NCBI RefSeq assembly: GCF_003265345.1
Contig: NZ_QFWW01000021.1
Location: forward strand, 246,120 to 310,119
Length of the DNA: 64,000 bases
Direction: 5' to 3'
Origin: Lentzea terrae
Lineage (GTDB): Bacteria; Actinomycetota; Actinomycetes; Mycobacteriales; Pseudonocardiaceae
Below are positions 1-9,052 of this stretch, in pieces. The notes under the pieces were generated by a model. It was given only the letters and a program-made list of their open reading frames with translations. It searched no databases and was not told the DNA's origin. Each line of letters starts with the position of its first letter. Within the stretch, counting starts at the first letter, position 1. A program made the translations under genes and the position numbers.

Positions 1-24
1 CTTCCCGAACGCGTTCTGGTCCAT
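1..24 (-). CDS. start of an unknown gene, cut by the left edge
   Basis: Only eight codons are present (MDQNAFGK), reading out of the window. The start is chosen because it lies 7 nt after a TAGCGT -10 element with a TTGTCAG -35, the same arrangement as in front of the DUF4240 gene at 905. The M-D-x(3)-F opening loosely resembles the start of that neighbour, so it may be a DUF4240 paralogue, but eight residues cannot prove it. Confidence 0.5.
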
Positions 25-31
25 GCCGAGC

Positions 32-54
32 ACGCTAGCGAGAGGGTCTGACAA
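32..54 (-). promoter_or_regulatory. PafBC/RecA-NDp-type promoter, probably leaderless
   Basis: On the minus strand TTGTCAG (48-54), ten bases, then TAGCGT (32-37), then 7 nt to the ATG at 24. This fits the known actinobacterial DNA-damage promoter consensus TTGTCRGTG-N8-TAnnnT driven by PafBC. With the -10 only 7 nt from the start codon the transcript would begin at or next to the ATG. There is no ribosome-binding site. Confidence 0.6.
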
Positions 55-323
55 TTTTCGGCGCCGACCTGTCGTGCCTGGTCAGAACGCCGTACCCGCC
101 GCGGTTCGGGAGCCGGGGCGGAGGTTCGGAGGCTGCAGGAGACGACGCGCCACAGCGAAGTCACGAGGTGGCGGCACGGTCGGCTCCCGACAGAAGCAGC
201 GAACCTCGGGGTACGGGATGGCCGGTGGCGGCGTCCACAACGGAAATGCCGTGCGACGGTGTCCGACTGCACCTGCACGACGCCGCTTGCGGACTGACCT
301 GGAGGCACTGCCCGACCGGCACG
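55..323. other. intergenic, no gene seen
   Basis: The stretch between the left-edge promoter and the stop of the DUF4240 gene. Open frames cross it on both strands but are Arg/Pro/Ala-rich in the way of shadow frames, have no ribosome-binding site and resemble no family I know. I see no clear terminator hairpin. Confidence 0.5.
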
Positions 324-905
324 TCAGGCCGCCTCCTCCAGCCCTTTCGACAGCTCCCACAACCGCGGCAGCCGCACCGCCGCCTCCAACGGCGAGTCCA
401 GATCCCACACCGGCCCGGTGAACGGCCCGGCGTCGCTCACCCGCACACACCCCAGCACCCGCAGCGCGTTCTCCAGCGAACGCCCCGTCGCCGTGAAGAA
501 CGCGTCGTGCGCCACCCGGCCCAAGCCGGCCCACAGCGGCCACGCGCTGTCCGGCCACGAGTCAACGCCCACCGCCAGCAGGGTCCGCACCGCCGGCACG
601 TCCGCCAGTGAGTCCGGGCACGCCGCCACCTCGCGCAGCACCGACCGGCCCAGCCCCACCAGCCACGACTGGAACGCGAAGAATTGGTCCGCGGAACACA
701 ACCCGTCGCACAGCACATAAGCCGCGTGCCAGTGTGAGAACGTGTTTACCCGACCGCGCGAGGCACTTAACAACGTCTCGAAGCCCACAATGTCGGCAGG
801 CGGCGACAACGCCAGCTGCGACGTCAGCCACAGACGACGTTCGTGCTGGTCAGAGGTGGCGGTAGCGGAACGTTCGACCAGTCCCCAGAAGACATCGAGG
901 TCCAT
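324..905 (-). CDS. DUF4240-like protein
   Basis: A 193-residue soluble protein opening with MDLDVFWGLVERS, the signature start of DUF4240 proteins (M-D-x(3)-F-W-x-L-[IV]-E). It also has the conserved W-x(2)-A-x-V-L segment near residues 58-66 and a W-x-L-[WS] close near the C-terminus. The function of the family is unknown. A long open frame runs on upstream, antisense to hrpA, but the ATG at 905 is right because homology starts there and a promoter lies immediately in front. There is no Shine-Dalgarno sequence, so translation is probably leaderless. The promoter type suggests induction by DNA damage (inference). Confidence 0.8.
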   Translation of the reverse strand: MDLDVFWGLVERSATATSDQHERRLWLTSQLALSPPADIVGFETLLSASRGRVNTFSHWHAAYVLCDGLCSADQFFAFQSWLVGLGRSVLREVAACPDSLADVPAVRTLLAVGVDSWPDSAWPLWAGLGRVAHDAFFTATGRSLENALRVLGCVRVSDAGPFTGPVWDLDSPLEAAVRLPRLWELSKGLEEAA

Positions 906-912
906 AACCTGA

Positions 913-935
913 ACGCTATCGGAGGGGTCTGACAA
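913..935 (-). promoter_or_regulatory. PafBC/RecA-NDp-type promoter of the DUF4240 gene
   Basis: Minus-strand TTGTCAG (929-935), ten bases, TAGCGT (913-918), then 7 nt to the ATG at 905. Geometry is identical to the promoter at 32-54, and the bases after TTGTCAG (ACCC) are shared too. It matches the known RecA-NDp consensus used by PafBC in mycobacteria. Confidence 0.65.
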
Positions 936-1130
936 TTCTGAACGCCGCCGATCGGACCACCGCCGGAAACCTCGCGACACTTTCCAAGTCAACAAGCACA
1001 ACCGAAGAGCCGGCGACCTCAGACGAGCACCCGCGACGCCAGACGCGACCGGTGCACCACCACGCCCGCCACGACACCGGACCGTTATTGGCGCGAACGA
1101 TTCGCGGCGCCTGACTATCCTTGAGCCCAA

Positions 1131-4100
1131 ATGGACACCCCGCTCGCTGAACTGCACAAACGCCTGCCCGAGCTCATGCCGCGTGATCAACGCCGGCTCG
1201 CCAGGCGCCTCGACGGCGCACGCCGGGTCTCCGACCCGCTGGCCCGCAAGAAGATCACCGAGGAGATCGCCGCCCAGATCGACGAGGCCGCGCTCAAGGT
1301 CGCGCTGCGCAGGGAGTCCGTCCCCAAGATCACCTACCCCGAAGAGCTGCCGGTCAGCCAGCACAAGGACGACATCAAGGACCTGATCGCGCAGAACCAG
1401 GTCGTGATCGTCGCCGGTGAGACCGGCTCCGGCAAGACCACGCAGCTGCCCAAGATCTGCCTCGAGCTCGGCCGCGGCATCACCGGCCAGATCGGGCACA
1501 CCCAGCCACGCCGCATCGCCGCCCGCACCGTCGCCGAACGCGTCGCGGAAGAGCTCGGCACCAAGCTCGGCGACACCGTCGGCTACAAGGTCCGCTTCAC
1601 CGACCAGTCCGGCGACGACACCCTGGTCAAGCTCATGACCGACGGCATCCTGCTGGCCGAGATCCAGACCGACAGGACGCTGAGCAAGTACGACACGATC
1701 ATCATCGACGAGGCCCACGAACGCAGCCTCAACGTCGACTTCCTGCTCGGCTACCTCAAACAGCTGCTGCCGCAACGGCCCGACCTCAAGATCGTGATCA
1801 CGTCCGCCACGATCGACCCGCAGCGCTTCAGCCAGCACTTCGGCGACGCCCCGGTCATCGAGGTCTCCGGCCGCACCTATCCCGTCGAGACCCGCTACCG
1901 GCCGCTCGACGAGGAGGACGACCAGACCCAGGGCATCATCAACGCCGTCCACGAACTGCAGGCCGAAGGCCCCGGCGACGTCCTGGTGTTCCTGTCCGGC
2001 GAACGCGAGATCCGCGACACCGCCGACGCCCTCAAACAAGAGGATCTCAAGAACACCGAGATCCTCCCGCTCTACGCCCGGCTGTCGGTCGGCGAGCAGC
2101 ACCGCGTCTTCCAGCGGCACACCGGCAGAAGGATCGTGCTCGCGACCAACGTCGCCGAGACCAGCCTCACCGTGCCGGGCATCAAGTACGTCGTCGACCC
2201 CGGCAACGCCCGCATCTCCCGCTACAGCCACCGCCTCAAGGTCCAGCGCCTCCCGATCGAACCGATCAGCCAGGCGAGCGCCAACCAGCGCAAGGGCCGC
2301 TGCGGCCGCGTCAGCGAAGGCATCTGCATCCGCCTGTACTCCGAAGAGGACTTCGAGGCACGCCCGGAGTTCACCGACGCGGAGATCCTGCGCACCAACC
2401 TCGCCAGCGTCATCCTGCAGATGACCGCCATCGGTCTCGGCGACGTCGCGAAGTTCCCCTTCATCGACCCGCCCGACTCCCGCAACATCAACGACGGCAT
2501 CGGCCTGCTCCAGGAGCTCGGCGCGATCAACGCCGCCGAGAAGAAGCTCACCCCGACCGGCCGCAAGCTCGCCCAGCTGCCCGTCGACCCGCGCCTGGGC
2601 CGCATGGTGCTCGAAGCCGACACCACCGGCTGCCTCACCGAGGTCATGATCATCGCGGCCGCGCTGTCCATTCAGGACCCCCGCGAACGCCCCGCGGACC
2701 AGCAGGAGGCCGCGACCCAGCAGCACGCGCGGTTCGTGGACAAGGAATCCGACTTCGTCACGTTCCTCAACCTCTGGCAGTACCTCAAGGAGAAGCAGAA
2801 GGAACTGTCCGGCAACCAGTTCCGCAAGCTCTGCAAGAACGAGTTCCTCAACTACCTGCGCGTGCGCGAGTGGCAGGACATCTACCTGCAGCTGCGGCAG
2901 GTCGCCAAGCAGATCGGCATGCAGCAGAACGACCAGCCCGGCGACCCCCGCAACATCCACATCGCCCTGCTGTCCGGCCTGCTCAGCCACATCGGCGTCA
3001 AGGACATCCTCAAAAAGCAGGCACCGAACGAGAAACGCCGCCCCATGACGGAGTTCCTCGGCGCCCGCAACGCCAAGTTCGCGATCTTCCCCGGCTCCGC
3101 GCTCGCCAAGAAACCACCGCAATGGGTGATGGCCGCCGAGCTCGTCGAGACCAGCCGACTCTGGGGCCGCATCGTCGCCAAGATCGAACCCGAATGGGCC
3201 GAACGCCTCGGCGAACACGTCGTCAAACGCCAGTACTCCGAACCGCACTGGGAAACCAAACGCGGCAGCGTCGTAGCCCTGGAGAAGGTCACTCTCTACG
3301 GCGTCCCCATCGTCGCCGGCCGCAAGGTCAACTACGGCCGCATCGACCCCGAACTGAGCCGCGAGCTGTTCATCCGCCACGCGCTCGTGCAGGGGGAGTG
3401 GACCACCCACCACCGGTTCTTCCACACCAACCGCGCCCTGCTCCAGGAAGTCGAGGAGCTCGAGAACCGCGCGCGGCGCCGCGACATCGTCGTGGACGAG
3501 GAAACGCTCTACGAGTTCTACGACCAGCGCGTCGCCCCCGAGGTCGTCTCCGCTCGGCACTTCGACTCCTGGTGGAAGAAGCAGAAGGACAAGAACCTGC
3601 TCACCTTCACGAAGGACATGCTGGTCAACGACCGCGCCGACGTGAGCCCCGAGCAGTACCCCGACCAGTGGCGCCAGGGCGAGCTCACCCTGCCGTTGAG
3701 CTACCACTTCGAACCGGGCACCAAGAACGACGGCATCACCGTCCAACTGCCGTTGCCCGCGTTGACCACGCTCGACGACGACGCGTTCTCCTGGCAGATC
3801 CCCGGTCTGCGCCACGAACTGGTCGTCGCGCTGATCCGTTCACTGCCCAAGCAGATCCGCCGCAACTTCGTGCCCGTGCCCGACGTCGCCACCGCCGTCC
3901 TCGCCCGCATCAAGCCCGAGGAAACCAGCCTCCTGGGCGGAATCGAACGCGAGCTCAAAGCCCTCACCGGTGTCACCGTGCACCGCGAGGACTGGCAGTT
4001 CGACGCCGTCCCCGACCACCTCAAGCTCACCTTCCAGGTCGTCGACGACCAGAACCGCACCCTCGCCGAAGGCAAGGACATCGCGGCGCTGAAGGAAAAA

Positions 4101-4997
4101 CTGCGCGACGAGGTCCGCGAGTCGCTCAGCCAGGCCGCCGGCCACCTCGAACGCACCGGCCTCACCACCTGGGACTTCGACACCCTCCCCAAGACCATCG
4201 AACAACGCCAATCCGGCATCACGGTGACGGCTTACCCGTCCCTGGTCGACCAGAGCTCCGCCGTCGCGATCAAGGTCCTCGACACCCCCGGCCGCCAGGC
4301 CCACGCCCACCGCCGCGGCGTGCGCAGGCTGCTGCTGATGGGCATCAACTCGCCCGTCAAACACCTGCAACGGCACCTCGACAACGCTGCGAAGCTCGCA
4401 CTCACCCGCAACCCGCACGGCGGCGTCGCGGCACTGCTCTCCGACTGCATCATGGCCGCCGTCGACCGGCTCATGGGCGAACCCGCCTGGGACGCCACAA
4501 CCTATGCGGCACAGCTGAAGAAGGTCCAGGCCGCGCTCAACGACACCACCTGGGTCGTCGTGCAGGAAGTCCGCAAGGTCCTGGAAGCCGCCCACGAAGC
4601 CGAACTGAAACTCGCCGGCCTCAAGGGCGCCCCCGACTCGGTCGCCGACATCCGCGCGCAGCTCAAGTCGTTGGTGTTCAAGGGCTTCGTCACGCACACC
4701 GGCTACGACCGGCTGCCCGACCTCGTGCGCTACCTCAAAGGCATCTCCCGGCGCATCGAGAAGCTGCCCGAGAACCCGCGCCGCGACCTCGAATGGACCG
4801 ACAAGGTCCACCAGGTCCACGCCGAGTACCGCGAACTGCGCGCCCAGACACCCGCCGACGAACCCGCGCCCGAACTCGACGAGATCCGCTGGATGATCGA
4901 GGAACTGCGGCTGTCGTACTTCGCGCAGACCATCGGCACCCGGTACACGGTCAGCGACAAGCGCATCTACAAAGCCTTGGACGCCGTGCCCTTGTAG
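1131..4997 (+). CDS. hrpA: ATP-dependent RNA helicase HrpA
   Basis: A 1288-residue DEAH-box RNA helicase, the full length usual for HrpA. Visible motifs are Walker A GETGSGKTT (96-104), TQPRR (124-128), DEAH (193-196), SAT (225-227) and a QRKGRCGR motif VI near 385. These are followed by the helicase-associated and OB-fold regions and the long C-terminal part typical of HrpA (DUF3418). In E. coli HrpA remodels mRNA and rescues stalled or collided ribosomes; the same role here is by homology. The ATG is 225 bp from the divergent DUF4240 start, and it stands alone or with the small gene 18 bp downstream. The reverse strand carries a very long open frame that is only a shadow. Confidence 0.96.
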   Translation: MDTPLAELHKRLPELMPRDQRRLARRLDGARRVSDPLARKKITEEIAAQIDEAALKVALRRESVPKITYPEELPVSQHKDDIKDLIAQNQVVIVAGETGSGKTTQLPKICLELGRGITGQIGHTQPRRIAARTVAERVAEELGTKLGDTVGYKVRFTDQSGDDTLVKLMTDGILLAEIQTDRTLSKYDTIIIDEAHERSLNVDFLLGYLKQLLPQRPDLKIVITSATIDPQRFSQHFGDAPVIEVSGRTYPVETRYRPLDEEDDQTQGIINAVHELQAEGPGDVLVFLSGEREIRDTADALKQEDLKNTEILPLYARLSVGEQHRVFQRHTGRRIVLATNVAETSLTVPGIKYVVDPGNARISRYSHRLKVQRLPIEPISQASANQRKGRCGRVSEGICIRLYSEEDFEARPEFTDAEILRTNLASVILQMTAIGLGDVAKFPFIDPPDSRNINDGIGLLQELGAINAAEKKLTPTGRKLAQLPVDPRLGRMVLEADTTGCLTEVMIIAAALSIQDPRERPADQQEAATQQHARFVDKESDFVTFLNLWQYLKEKQKELSGNQFRKLCKNEFLNYLRVREWQDIYLQLRQVAKQIGMQQNDQPGDPRNIHIALLSGLLSHIGVKDILKKQAPNEKRRPMTEFLGARNAKFAIFPGSALAKKPPQWVMAAELVETSRLWGRIVAKIEPEWAERLGEHVVKRQYSEPHWETKRGSVVALEKVTLYGVPIVAGRKVNYGRIDPELSRELFIRHALVQGEWTTHHRFFHTNRALLQEVEELENRARRRDIVVDEETLYEFYDQRVAPEVVSARHFDSWWKKQKDKNLLTFTKDMLVNDRADVSPEQYPDQWRQGELTLPLSYHFEPGTKNDGITVQLPLPALTTLDDDAFSWQIPGLRHELVVALIRSLPKQIRRNFVPVPDVATAVLARIKPEETSLLGGIERELKALTGVTVHREDWQFDAVPDHLKLTFQVVDDQNRTLAEGKDIAALKEKLRDEVRESLSQAAGHLERTGLTTWDFDTLPKTIEQRQSGITVTAYPSLVDQSSAVAIKVLDTPGRQAHAHRRGVRRLLLMGINSPVKHLQRHLDNAAKLALTRNPHGGVAALLSDCIMAAVDRLMGEPAWDATTYAAQLKKVQAALNDTTWVVVQEVRKVLEAAHEAELKLAGLKGAPDSVADIRAQLKSLVFKGFVTHTGYDRLPDLVRYLKGISRRIEKLPENPRRDLEWTDKVHQVHAEYRELRAQTPADEPAPELDEIRWMIEELRLSYFAQTIGTRYTVSDKRIYKALDAVPL

Positions 4998-5015
4998 CGA
5001 CCGGTACCGTCGGAC

Positions 5016-5570
5016 ATGCACCTACACCAAGGCAAGCACAGGTGGGCGGTGTCGAGCGGACCCGGCGACACCTTCGCCCTCTACGTCCGCGACGCCCTCG
5101 GCATCAGCACCCCCACCGCCGACGCCATCCCACCCCTGACGCCACCGGTGCCGCGCCTGCCCGGCGTCACGCTGCCCGGCACCTTCGGACCCGAGTGGGA
5201 CCGGTGGTGGGCGCAGTCCCTCGTCGCCGGCGGCGCCCAGCACGTGCCCGGCCGCTGGCCCGCCGGCCTGCCAAAAGAGCTCGTCGAAGCCCACGAACAA
5301 TGGGAGCCCGACCGGCGCTCGCCCGAGAACACCCAGCAACGCAACGACGCCAGGGTTGCCTTCTCGAAGCTGCTCAACGAGGTCGTCGAGCAGCTCACCG
5401 AAGAACTCGGCCACCCGCCCCTGTTCGAGCTCGACGTCATCGAGATCCCCGTCGAGGGTCAGTTCTGGCGCCGCCTCGGCAAGAGCAAGGTGCTCGTCTC
5501 CGAGGAGCTCAAGAGTTCCCGCAACGTCATCGCACCACTGGAATCAGTGATCCGGGAGCTCGCCCAGTAA
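5016..5570 (+). CDS. conserved-looking hypothetical protein
   Basis: A 184-residue soluble protein that I do not recognise. It has a Pro-rich stretch near residues 38-52, a W-D-R-W-W cluster near 63, charged helices around 110-130, and a C-terminus with many Val/Ile/Glu. There is no signal peptide or membrane segment. It begins 18 bp after the hrpA stop on the same strand and is probably cotranscribed with it. Its 3' end overlaps the convergent HxlR gene by 27 bp. Codon use is like its neighbours. Confidence 0.7.
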   Translation: MHLHQGKHRWAVSSGPGDTFALYVRDALGISTPTADAIPPLTPPVPRLPGVTLPGTFGPEWDRWWAQSLVAGGAQHVPGRWPAGLPKELVEAHEQWEPDRRSPENTQQRNDARVAFSKLLNEVVEQLTEELGHPPLFELDVIEIPVEGQFWRRLGKSKVLVSEELKSSRNVIAPLESVIRELAQ

Positions 5571-5876
5571 CGCCTCACCCGTCCGGTACAGCTCCACCAG
5601 CAACGGCCGCAGCAACAACCCGGCAGACGTCAACGCATACGACGTCCGCACCGGAAAGCCGGGGGAGCGGGAGCAGGACACCAACCCCTGCGCCACCAAC
5701 GACTCCAGCCGCTCCGTCAGCACCTTCGCGCTCAACGACGGCAGACCGGCCCGCAACGCGGAGAACGACCGCGGCCCGTGCATGAGGTCTCGGAGCACCA
5801 AGGTCGCCCACCGGCCGGAAATCGCCGCCAGAGCGACCTCGACCGGGCAGTCCGCAGAAGGCCGGTCCCAGGTCAC
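5544..5876 (-). CDS. HxlR-family transcriptional regulator
   Basis: A winged-helix regulator of 110 residues. Family hallmarks are a Cys followed by P-V-E and A-[IL]-x(3)-G-R-W near the N-terminus, then R-S-F-x-[AE]-L and L-[ST]-x-K-V-L-T-E-R-L in the recognition region, and Y-x-L-T-x-A-G. HxlR proteins often sense oxidants or electrophiles through that N-terminal Cys (known for YodB/HypR-type members). The GTG at 5876 is chosen for normal family length; a GTG at 5891 would add five residues. A perfect palindrome (5871-5888) lies over the start region, so the gene is probably autoregulated together with the divergent SnoaL-like gene. Confidence 0.85.
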   Translation of the reverse strand: MTWDRPSADCPVEVALAAISGRWATLVLRDLMHGPRSFSALRAGLPSLSAKVLTERLESLVAQGLVSCSRSPGFPVRTSYALTSAGLLLRPLLVELYRTGEALLGELPDH

Positions 5877-5888
5877 CGTTTGGTGACC
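5871..5888. promoter_or_regulatory. probable HxlR operator
   Basis: GGTCACC-GTTT-GGTGACC, a perfect inverted repeat with 7-bp arms and a 4-bp spacer, in the divergent gap between the HxlR gene and the SnoaL-like gene. It overlaps the presumed HxlR start codon. Confidence 0.55.
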
Positions 5889-5915
5889 CACTTCGGCGAA
5901 AGCAACGCTGTCGGC

Positions 5916-6257
5916 ATGACCATCCACCCCGTCAGTGTCGCCGAAGAATTCGCCAAGGCCTTCAACTCCCACAACGCACAAGGTGTCGAGGCCGTCTACG
6001 AGCCCCAAGCCCTGTTCGTCCCCGAGCCCGGCCACACCGTCACCGGCGCCGCCCGCCAAGCCGCCAACCAGCGCTTCCTCGACCTCGGCCTCCCGATCGA
6101 GGTCAAGCCGAGGCACGTCTACGAACACGACGGCATCGCGCTGCTCATCGTCGACTGGACCATCGGCGACGTAAAAGGCACCGCCACCGACGTCGCACGC
6201 AAAAGCGCGGACGGCCGGTGGCGGTACGTGATCGACAACCCCTTCGGCACGGCCTAG
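5916..6257 (+). CDS. SnoaL-like/NTF2-fold protein
   Basis: A 113-residue protein with the pattern of small NTF2-fold proteins: an N-terminal helix with V-A-E-E-F-A-x-A-F-N-S-H-N, a middle V-x-G-x(6)-A-N-Q-R-F-L segment, and paired strands ending in W-R-Y-V-I-D-N-P-F. Such proteins are often small-molecule hydrolases, isomerases or detoxifying helpers; the substrate cannot be told. It is divergent from the HxlR regulator with only 39 bp between starts, which suggests it is the HxlR target. Its last 4 bp overlap the convergent ABC ATPase gene. Confidence 0.75.
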   Translation: MTIHPVSVAEEFAKAFNSHNAQGVEAVYEPQALFVPEPGHTVTGAARQAANQRFLDLGLPIEVKPRHVYEHDGIALLIVDWTIGDVKGTATDVARKSADGRWRYVIDNPFGTA

Positions 6258-7021
6258 GCGGCAGGCGGCTCCATCGCCCCGGTCATGATCGCCACCGCGT
6301 CCGACATCGACACCGACTTCGGGTCCACCACGGCCTTGCGCCGTCCGAGCCGCTGGATGTGGATGCGGTCGGCCACCTCGAACACGTGCGGCATGTTGTG
6401 GCTGATCAGGATGACCGGCAGCCCGCGCTCCCGCACCTGCAGGATCAGGTCCAGCACCGCACGGGACTCCCGCACACCCAGCGCCGCGGTCGGCTCGTCC
6501 ATGATCACGACCCGGCTGCCGAACGCCGCCGCGCGGGCCACCGCCACGGCCTGACGCTGGCCACCCGACAGGGTTTCCACCGCCTGGCCGGGGTTCTGGA
6601 TCGTCATGATGCCCAGCGCGTCGAGCTGGCGGCGGGCCTCCTCACGCATGCCGGCCCGGTCCAGCATCCGGAACACCGAACCCAGCACACCGGGACGGCG
6701 GCGTTCGCGGCCCAGGAACAGGTTCGCCGCGATGTCCAGCGACGGCGCCACCGCCAGCGACTGGTGCACCGTCTCGATCCCCGCGTGTCGGGCATCGATC
6801 GGCGACGAGAACGACACCTCCGAGCCCTCGACGAGGATCGAACCCTCGTCCGGGATCACCGCCCCGGACAGCGCCTTGATCAACGACGACTTGCCCGCGC
6901 CGTTGTCGCCGATCACCGCGAGGATCTCACCGGGCAGCAGCTCCAGGTCGGAGCCCGCCAGCGCCGTCACCTTCCCGTACCGCTTGACCAGGCCACGGGC
7001 CTGCAGCACCGGCGTGGTCAT
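6254..7021 (-). CDS. sugar ABC transporter ATP-binding protein
   Basis: A 255-residue single ABC domain of the FrcA/carbohydrate type, not the double-domain RbsA type. Walker A GDNGAGKSS is at 38-46, signature LSGGQ at 151-155, Walker B VVIMDEP at 171-177, and an S-H-N switch His follows. It energises sugar uptake through the permease encoded just upstream. The ATG overlaps the permease stop as ATGA (7018-7021), so the two are translationally coupled. It is the last gene of the binding protein-permease-ATPase operon controlled from the divergent LacI gap. Confidence 0.93.
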   Translation of the reverse strand: MTTPVLQARGLVKRYGKVTALAGSDLELLPGEILAVIGDNGAGKSSLIKALSGAVIPDEGSILVEGSEVSFSSPIDARHAGIETVHQSLAVAPSLDIAANLFLGRERRRPGVLGSVFRMLDRAGMREEARRQLDALGIMTIQNPGQAVETLSGGQRQAVAVARAAAFGSRVVIMDEPTAALGVRESRAVLDLILQVRERGLPVILISHNMPHVFEVADRIHIQRLGRRKAVVDPKSVSMSDAVAIMTGAMEPPAA

Positions 7022-8022
7022 GCCTTCACCTTCCTGATCCACTGGTCCAGCGAGACCGCCACGATGATCAGCACACCGACCGCCATGGTCTGCCACAGCA
7101 CGTCCACGCCCGCCAGGGCCAGGCCGTTGCGGAACACGCCGACGATCAACGCGCCGATCAGCGACCCCACCACGGCGCCGCGGCCACCGAACAGCGACGT
7201 CCCGCCGATCACGACAGCGGTGATCGAGTCCAGGTTGTCGGTCTGCCCGGCCTGCGGCGACGCCGAGGCGATCCGGCCGATCAACGTCCACGCCGCCACC
7301 GCGTAGATCAGGCCCGCCGTCGCGTACACCGACAGCAGCACCCGCGCGGTCCGGATACCCGACAGGCGCGACGCCTCCAGGTCGTCACCGGTCGAGTAGA
7401 CGTGCCGGCCCCACGCGGTGTTCTTCAGAACGAAGGCCATGGCCGCCACCAGCAGCACCAGCATGATCGAGCCGTAGGTGATGCGCGTGCCGCCGACAGT
7501 GAACGTCTGACCGGTGAACAACAGCAACGACGGCATGTCCGAGCCGCGGATCGTGGCGCTGCCGGAGTACCAGAGGTTCAACGCGAAGAACACGTTCAAC
7601 GTGCCCAGCGTGACGATGAACGGCGGCAGCTTCAGCCGCGTCACCAGCAACCCGTTGAGCAGCCCGCACAGCGTGCCCACCAGGAACCCGAGCAGCAACG
7701 CCGGCAACCCCGGCAGCCCGGTCTCCGACGCGACCTTGGCCATCACGATCGAGGTCAGCACCATGATCGCGCCGCACGACAGGTCGATGCCGGCCGTCAG
7801 GATCACGATCGTCTGCCCCACGGCCAGCGTGCCCACCACCGCGACCTGCTGCAGGATCAGCGAGATGTTGCCAGGAGTCAGGAACCGCTCCGACAGCAGC
7901 GCGAACACGATCACCGACACCAGCAGCACCACCGCGGGCCCGATCGTGGCCTGCGAGTGCAACAGGTGCTGAACCCGCGTCAGCAGCGAGCGGTCCCGCT
8001 CCTCAACGACAGCAGTCGTCAT
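7018..8022 (-). CDS. sugar ABC transporter permease (FrcC/RbsC family)
   Basis: A 334-residue membrane protein with eight or more hydrophobic segments and the BPD_transp_2 pattern of ribose/fructose-type permeases: N-I-S-L-I-L-Q-Q, T-A-G-I-D-L-S-x-G near residue 80, and the cytoplasmic coupling segment G-x(3)-A-x-R-L-S-G-I in the C-terminal half. It forms the channel for the binding protein encoded 4 bp upstream. The sugar is not predictable. The stop overlaps the ATPase start (ATGA). Confidence 0.93.
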   Translation of the reverse strand: MTTAVVEERDRSLLTRVQHLLHSQATIGPAVVLLVSVIVFALLSERFLTPGNISLILQQVAVVGTLAVGQTIVILTAGIDLSCGAIMVLTSIVMAKVASETGLPGLPALLLGFLVGTLCGLLNGLLVTRLKLPPFIVTLGTLNVFFALNLWYSGSATIRGSDMPSLLLFTGQTFTVGGTRITYGSIMLVLLVAAMAFVLKNTAWGRHVYSTGDDLEASRLSGIRTARVLLSVYATAGLIYAVAAWTLIGRIASASPQAGQTDNLDSITAVVIGGTSLFGGRGAVVGSLIGALIVGVFRNGLALAGVDVLWQTMAVGVLIIVAVSLDQWIRKVKA

Positions 8023-8026
8023 CTGC

Positions 8027-9043
8027 TCAGCCCCAGCAGTTCTGCAGGCCGAACGCCGAGTCCTTCGACTCCACGCCGTCGGCCGGCTGGTCGGTGATCA
8101 ACGTGACGCCCGTGTCGGTGTTGGACGGCTTCGACCCGTCCTTGGCGAACTTCGTCACCGCCTCCACACCCAGCTGCGCCATCTTCAGCGGGTACTGCTG
8201 CGACGTCGCGCCGATCACGCCCGCCTTGACGTTGTTCACGCCGGGGCAGCCGCCGTCGACCGAGACGATCACGACGTCCTTCTCCTTGCCCGCCGCCTTC
8301 AACGCCTCGTACGCGCCCGCCGCGGCCGGCTCGTTGATCGTGTAGACGAGGTTGACGCCCGGATCCTTCTGCAGCAGGTTCTCCATCGCCGTGCGGCCAC
8401 CGGACGGGTCGCCGTTGGTCACGTCGTGGCCCACGATCCGCGGGTCGGACTCGTCACCGATCTTGTTCTTGTCCTTCACGTCGACGCCGAAGCCCTCCAG
8501 GAAACCCTGGTCGCGCTGCACGTCCACCGACACCTGGTTCGGGTTGAGGTCCAGCAGCGCGATCTTGGCCTGCTTGCCCTCCTTCGCGAACTTCGCCTTC
8601 GCCCACTGCCCGATCAGCAGACCGGCCTGGTAGTTGTCCGTGGCGAACGTCGCGTCCGCCGCGGTGGCGGGTTCGAGCTGCGTGTCCAGCGCGATCACCA
8701 GCAGCCCCGCCGCCCGCGCCTTGTCCACCGACGGCACGATCGCCTTCGAGTCGCTCGGCGTGATCAGGATGCCCTTCGCGCCCGAGGCGATCAGGTTCTC
8801 GATCGCGTCGACCTGCGCCTGGTTGTCGCCGTCCTGCTTGCCCGCGAACGACTGCACCGTCACGCCCGCCGACGAGGCCGCCTTCTGCGCGCCCTCCTTC
8901 ATCTTCACGAAGAACGGATTCGTGTCGGTCTTGGTCACCAGGCCGACCAGCGTCCCACCGCCCGACGAACCGCCGTTCCCGCACGCCGCCGCGGCCAGCG
9001 CCAGCACCGCCACCGCCGTCAGCCCGAACGCTCTGCGCGACAT
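8027..9043 (-). CDS. sugar ABC transporter substrate-binding lipoprotein
   Basis: A 338-residue lipoprotein of the periplasmic-binding-protein-like domain 4 (RbsB) type. It has an N-terminal signal with M-S-R-R, a hydrophobic core and an Ala-rich lipobox ending at Cys21, followed by a G/S-rich linker. The body shows T-D-T-N-P-F-F-V-K-M-K-E-G-A, Q-V-D-A-I-E-N-L and I-T-P-S-D-S, all typical of sugar-binding members. The ATG at 9043 is chosen because an AGGAGGAG ribosome-binding site sits just before it. It is first in the ABC operon, with a perfect LacI-type palindrome (9053-9070) 10 bp upstream of the start. Confidence 0.93.
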   Translation of the reverse strand: MSRRAFGLTAVAVLALAAAACGNGGSSGGGTLVGLVTKTDTNPFFVKMKEGAQKAASSAGVTVQSFAGKQDGDNQAQVDAIENLIASGAKGILITPSDSKAIVPSVDKARAAGLLVIALDTQLEPATAADATFATDNYQAGLLIGQWAKAKFAKEGKQAKIALLDLNPNQVSVDVQRDQGFLEGFGVDVKDKNKIGDESDPRIVGHDVTNGDPSGGRTAMENLLQKDPGVNLVYTINEPAAAGAYEALKAAGKEKDVVIVSVDGGCPGVNNVKAGVIGATSQQYPLKMAQLGVEAVTKFAKDGSKPSNTDTGVTLITDQPADGVESKDSAFGLQNCWG

Positions 9044-9052
9044 GACTCCTCC

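Noticed and set aside
906..3815. Very long minus-strand open frame continuing upstream of the DUF4240 gene, antisense to hrpA
   Set aside because: Its residues are the Val/Leu/Asp/Glu-rich pattern of an antisense shadow in high-GC DNA, and hrpA on the other strand is certain. Only the part from 905 downward is real.
2870..5785. 971-codon plus-strand frame overlapping hrpA
   Set aside because: Out-of-frame shadow of hrpA, rich in Arg and Pro.
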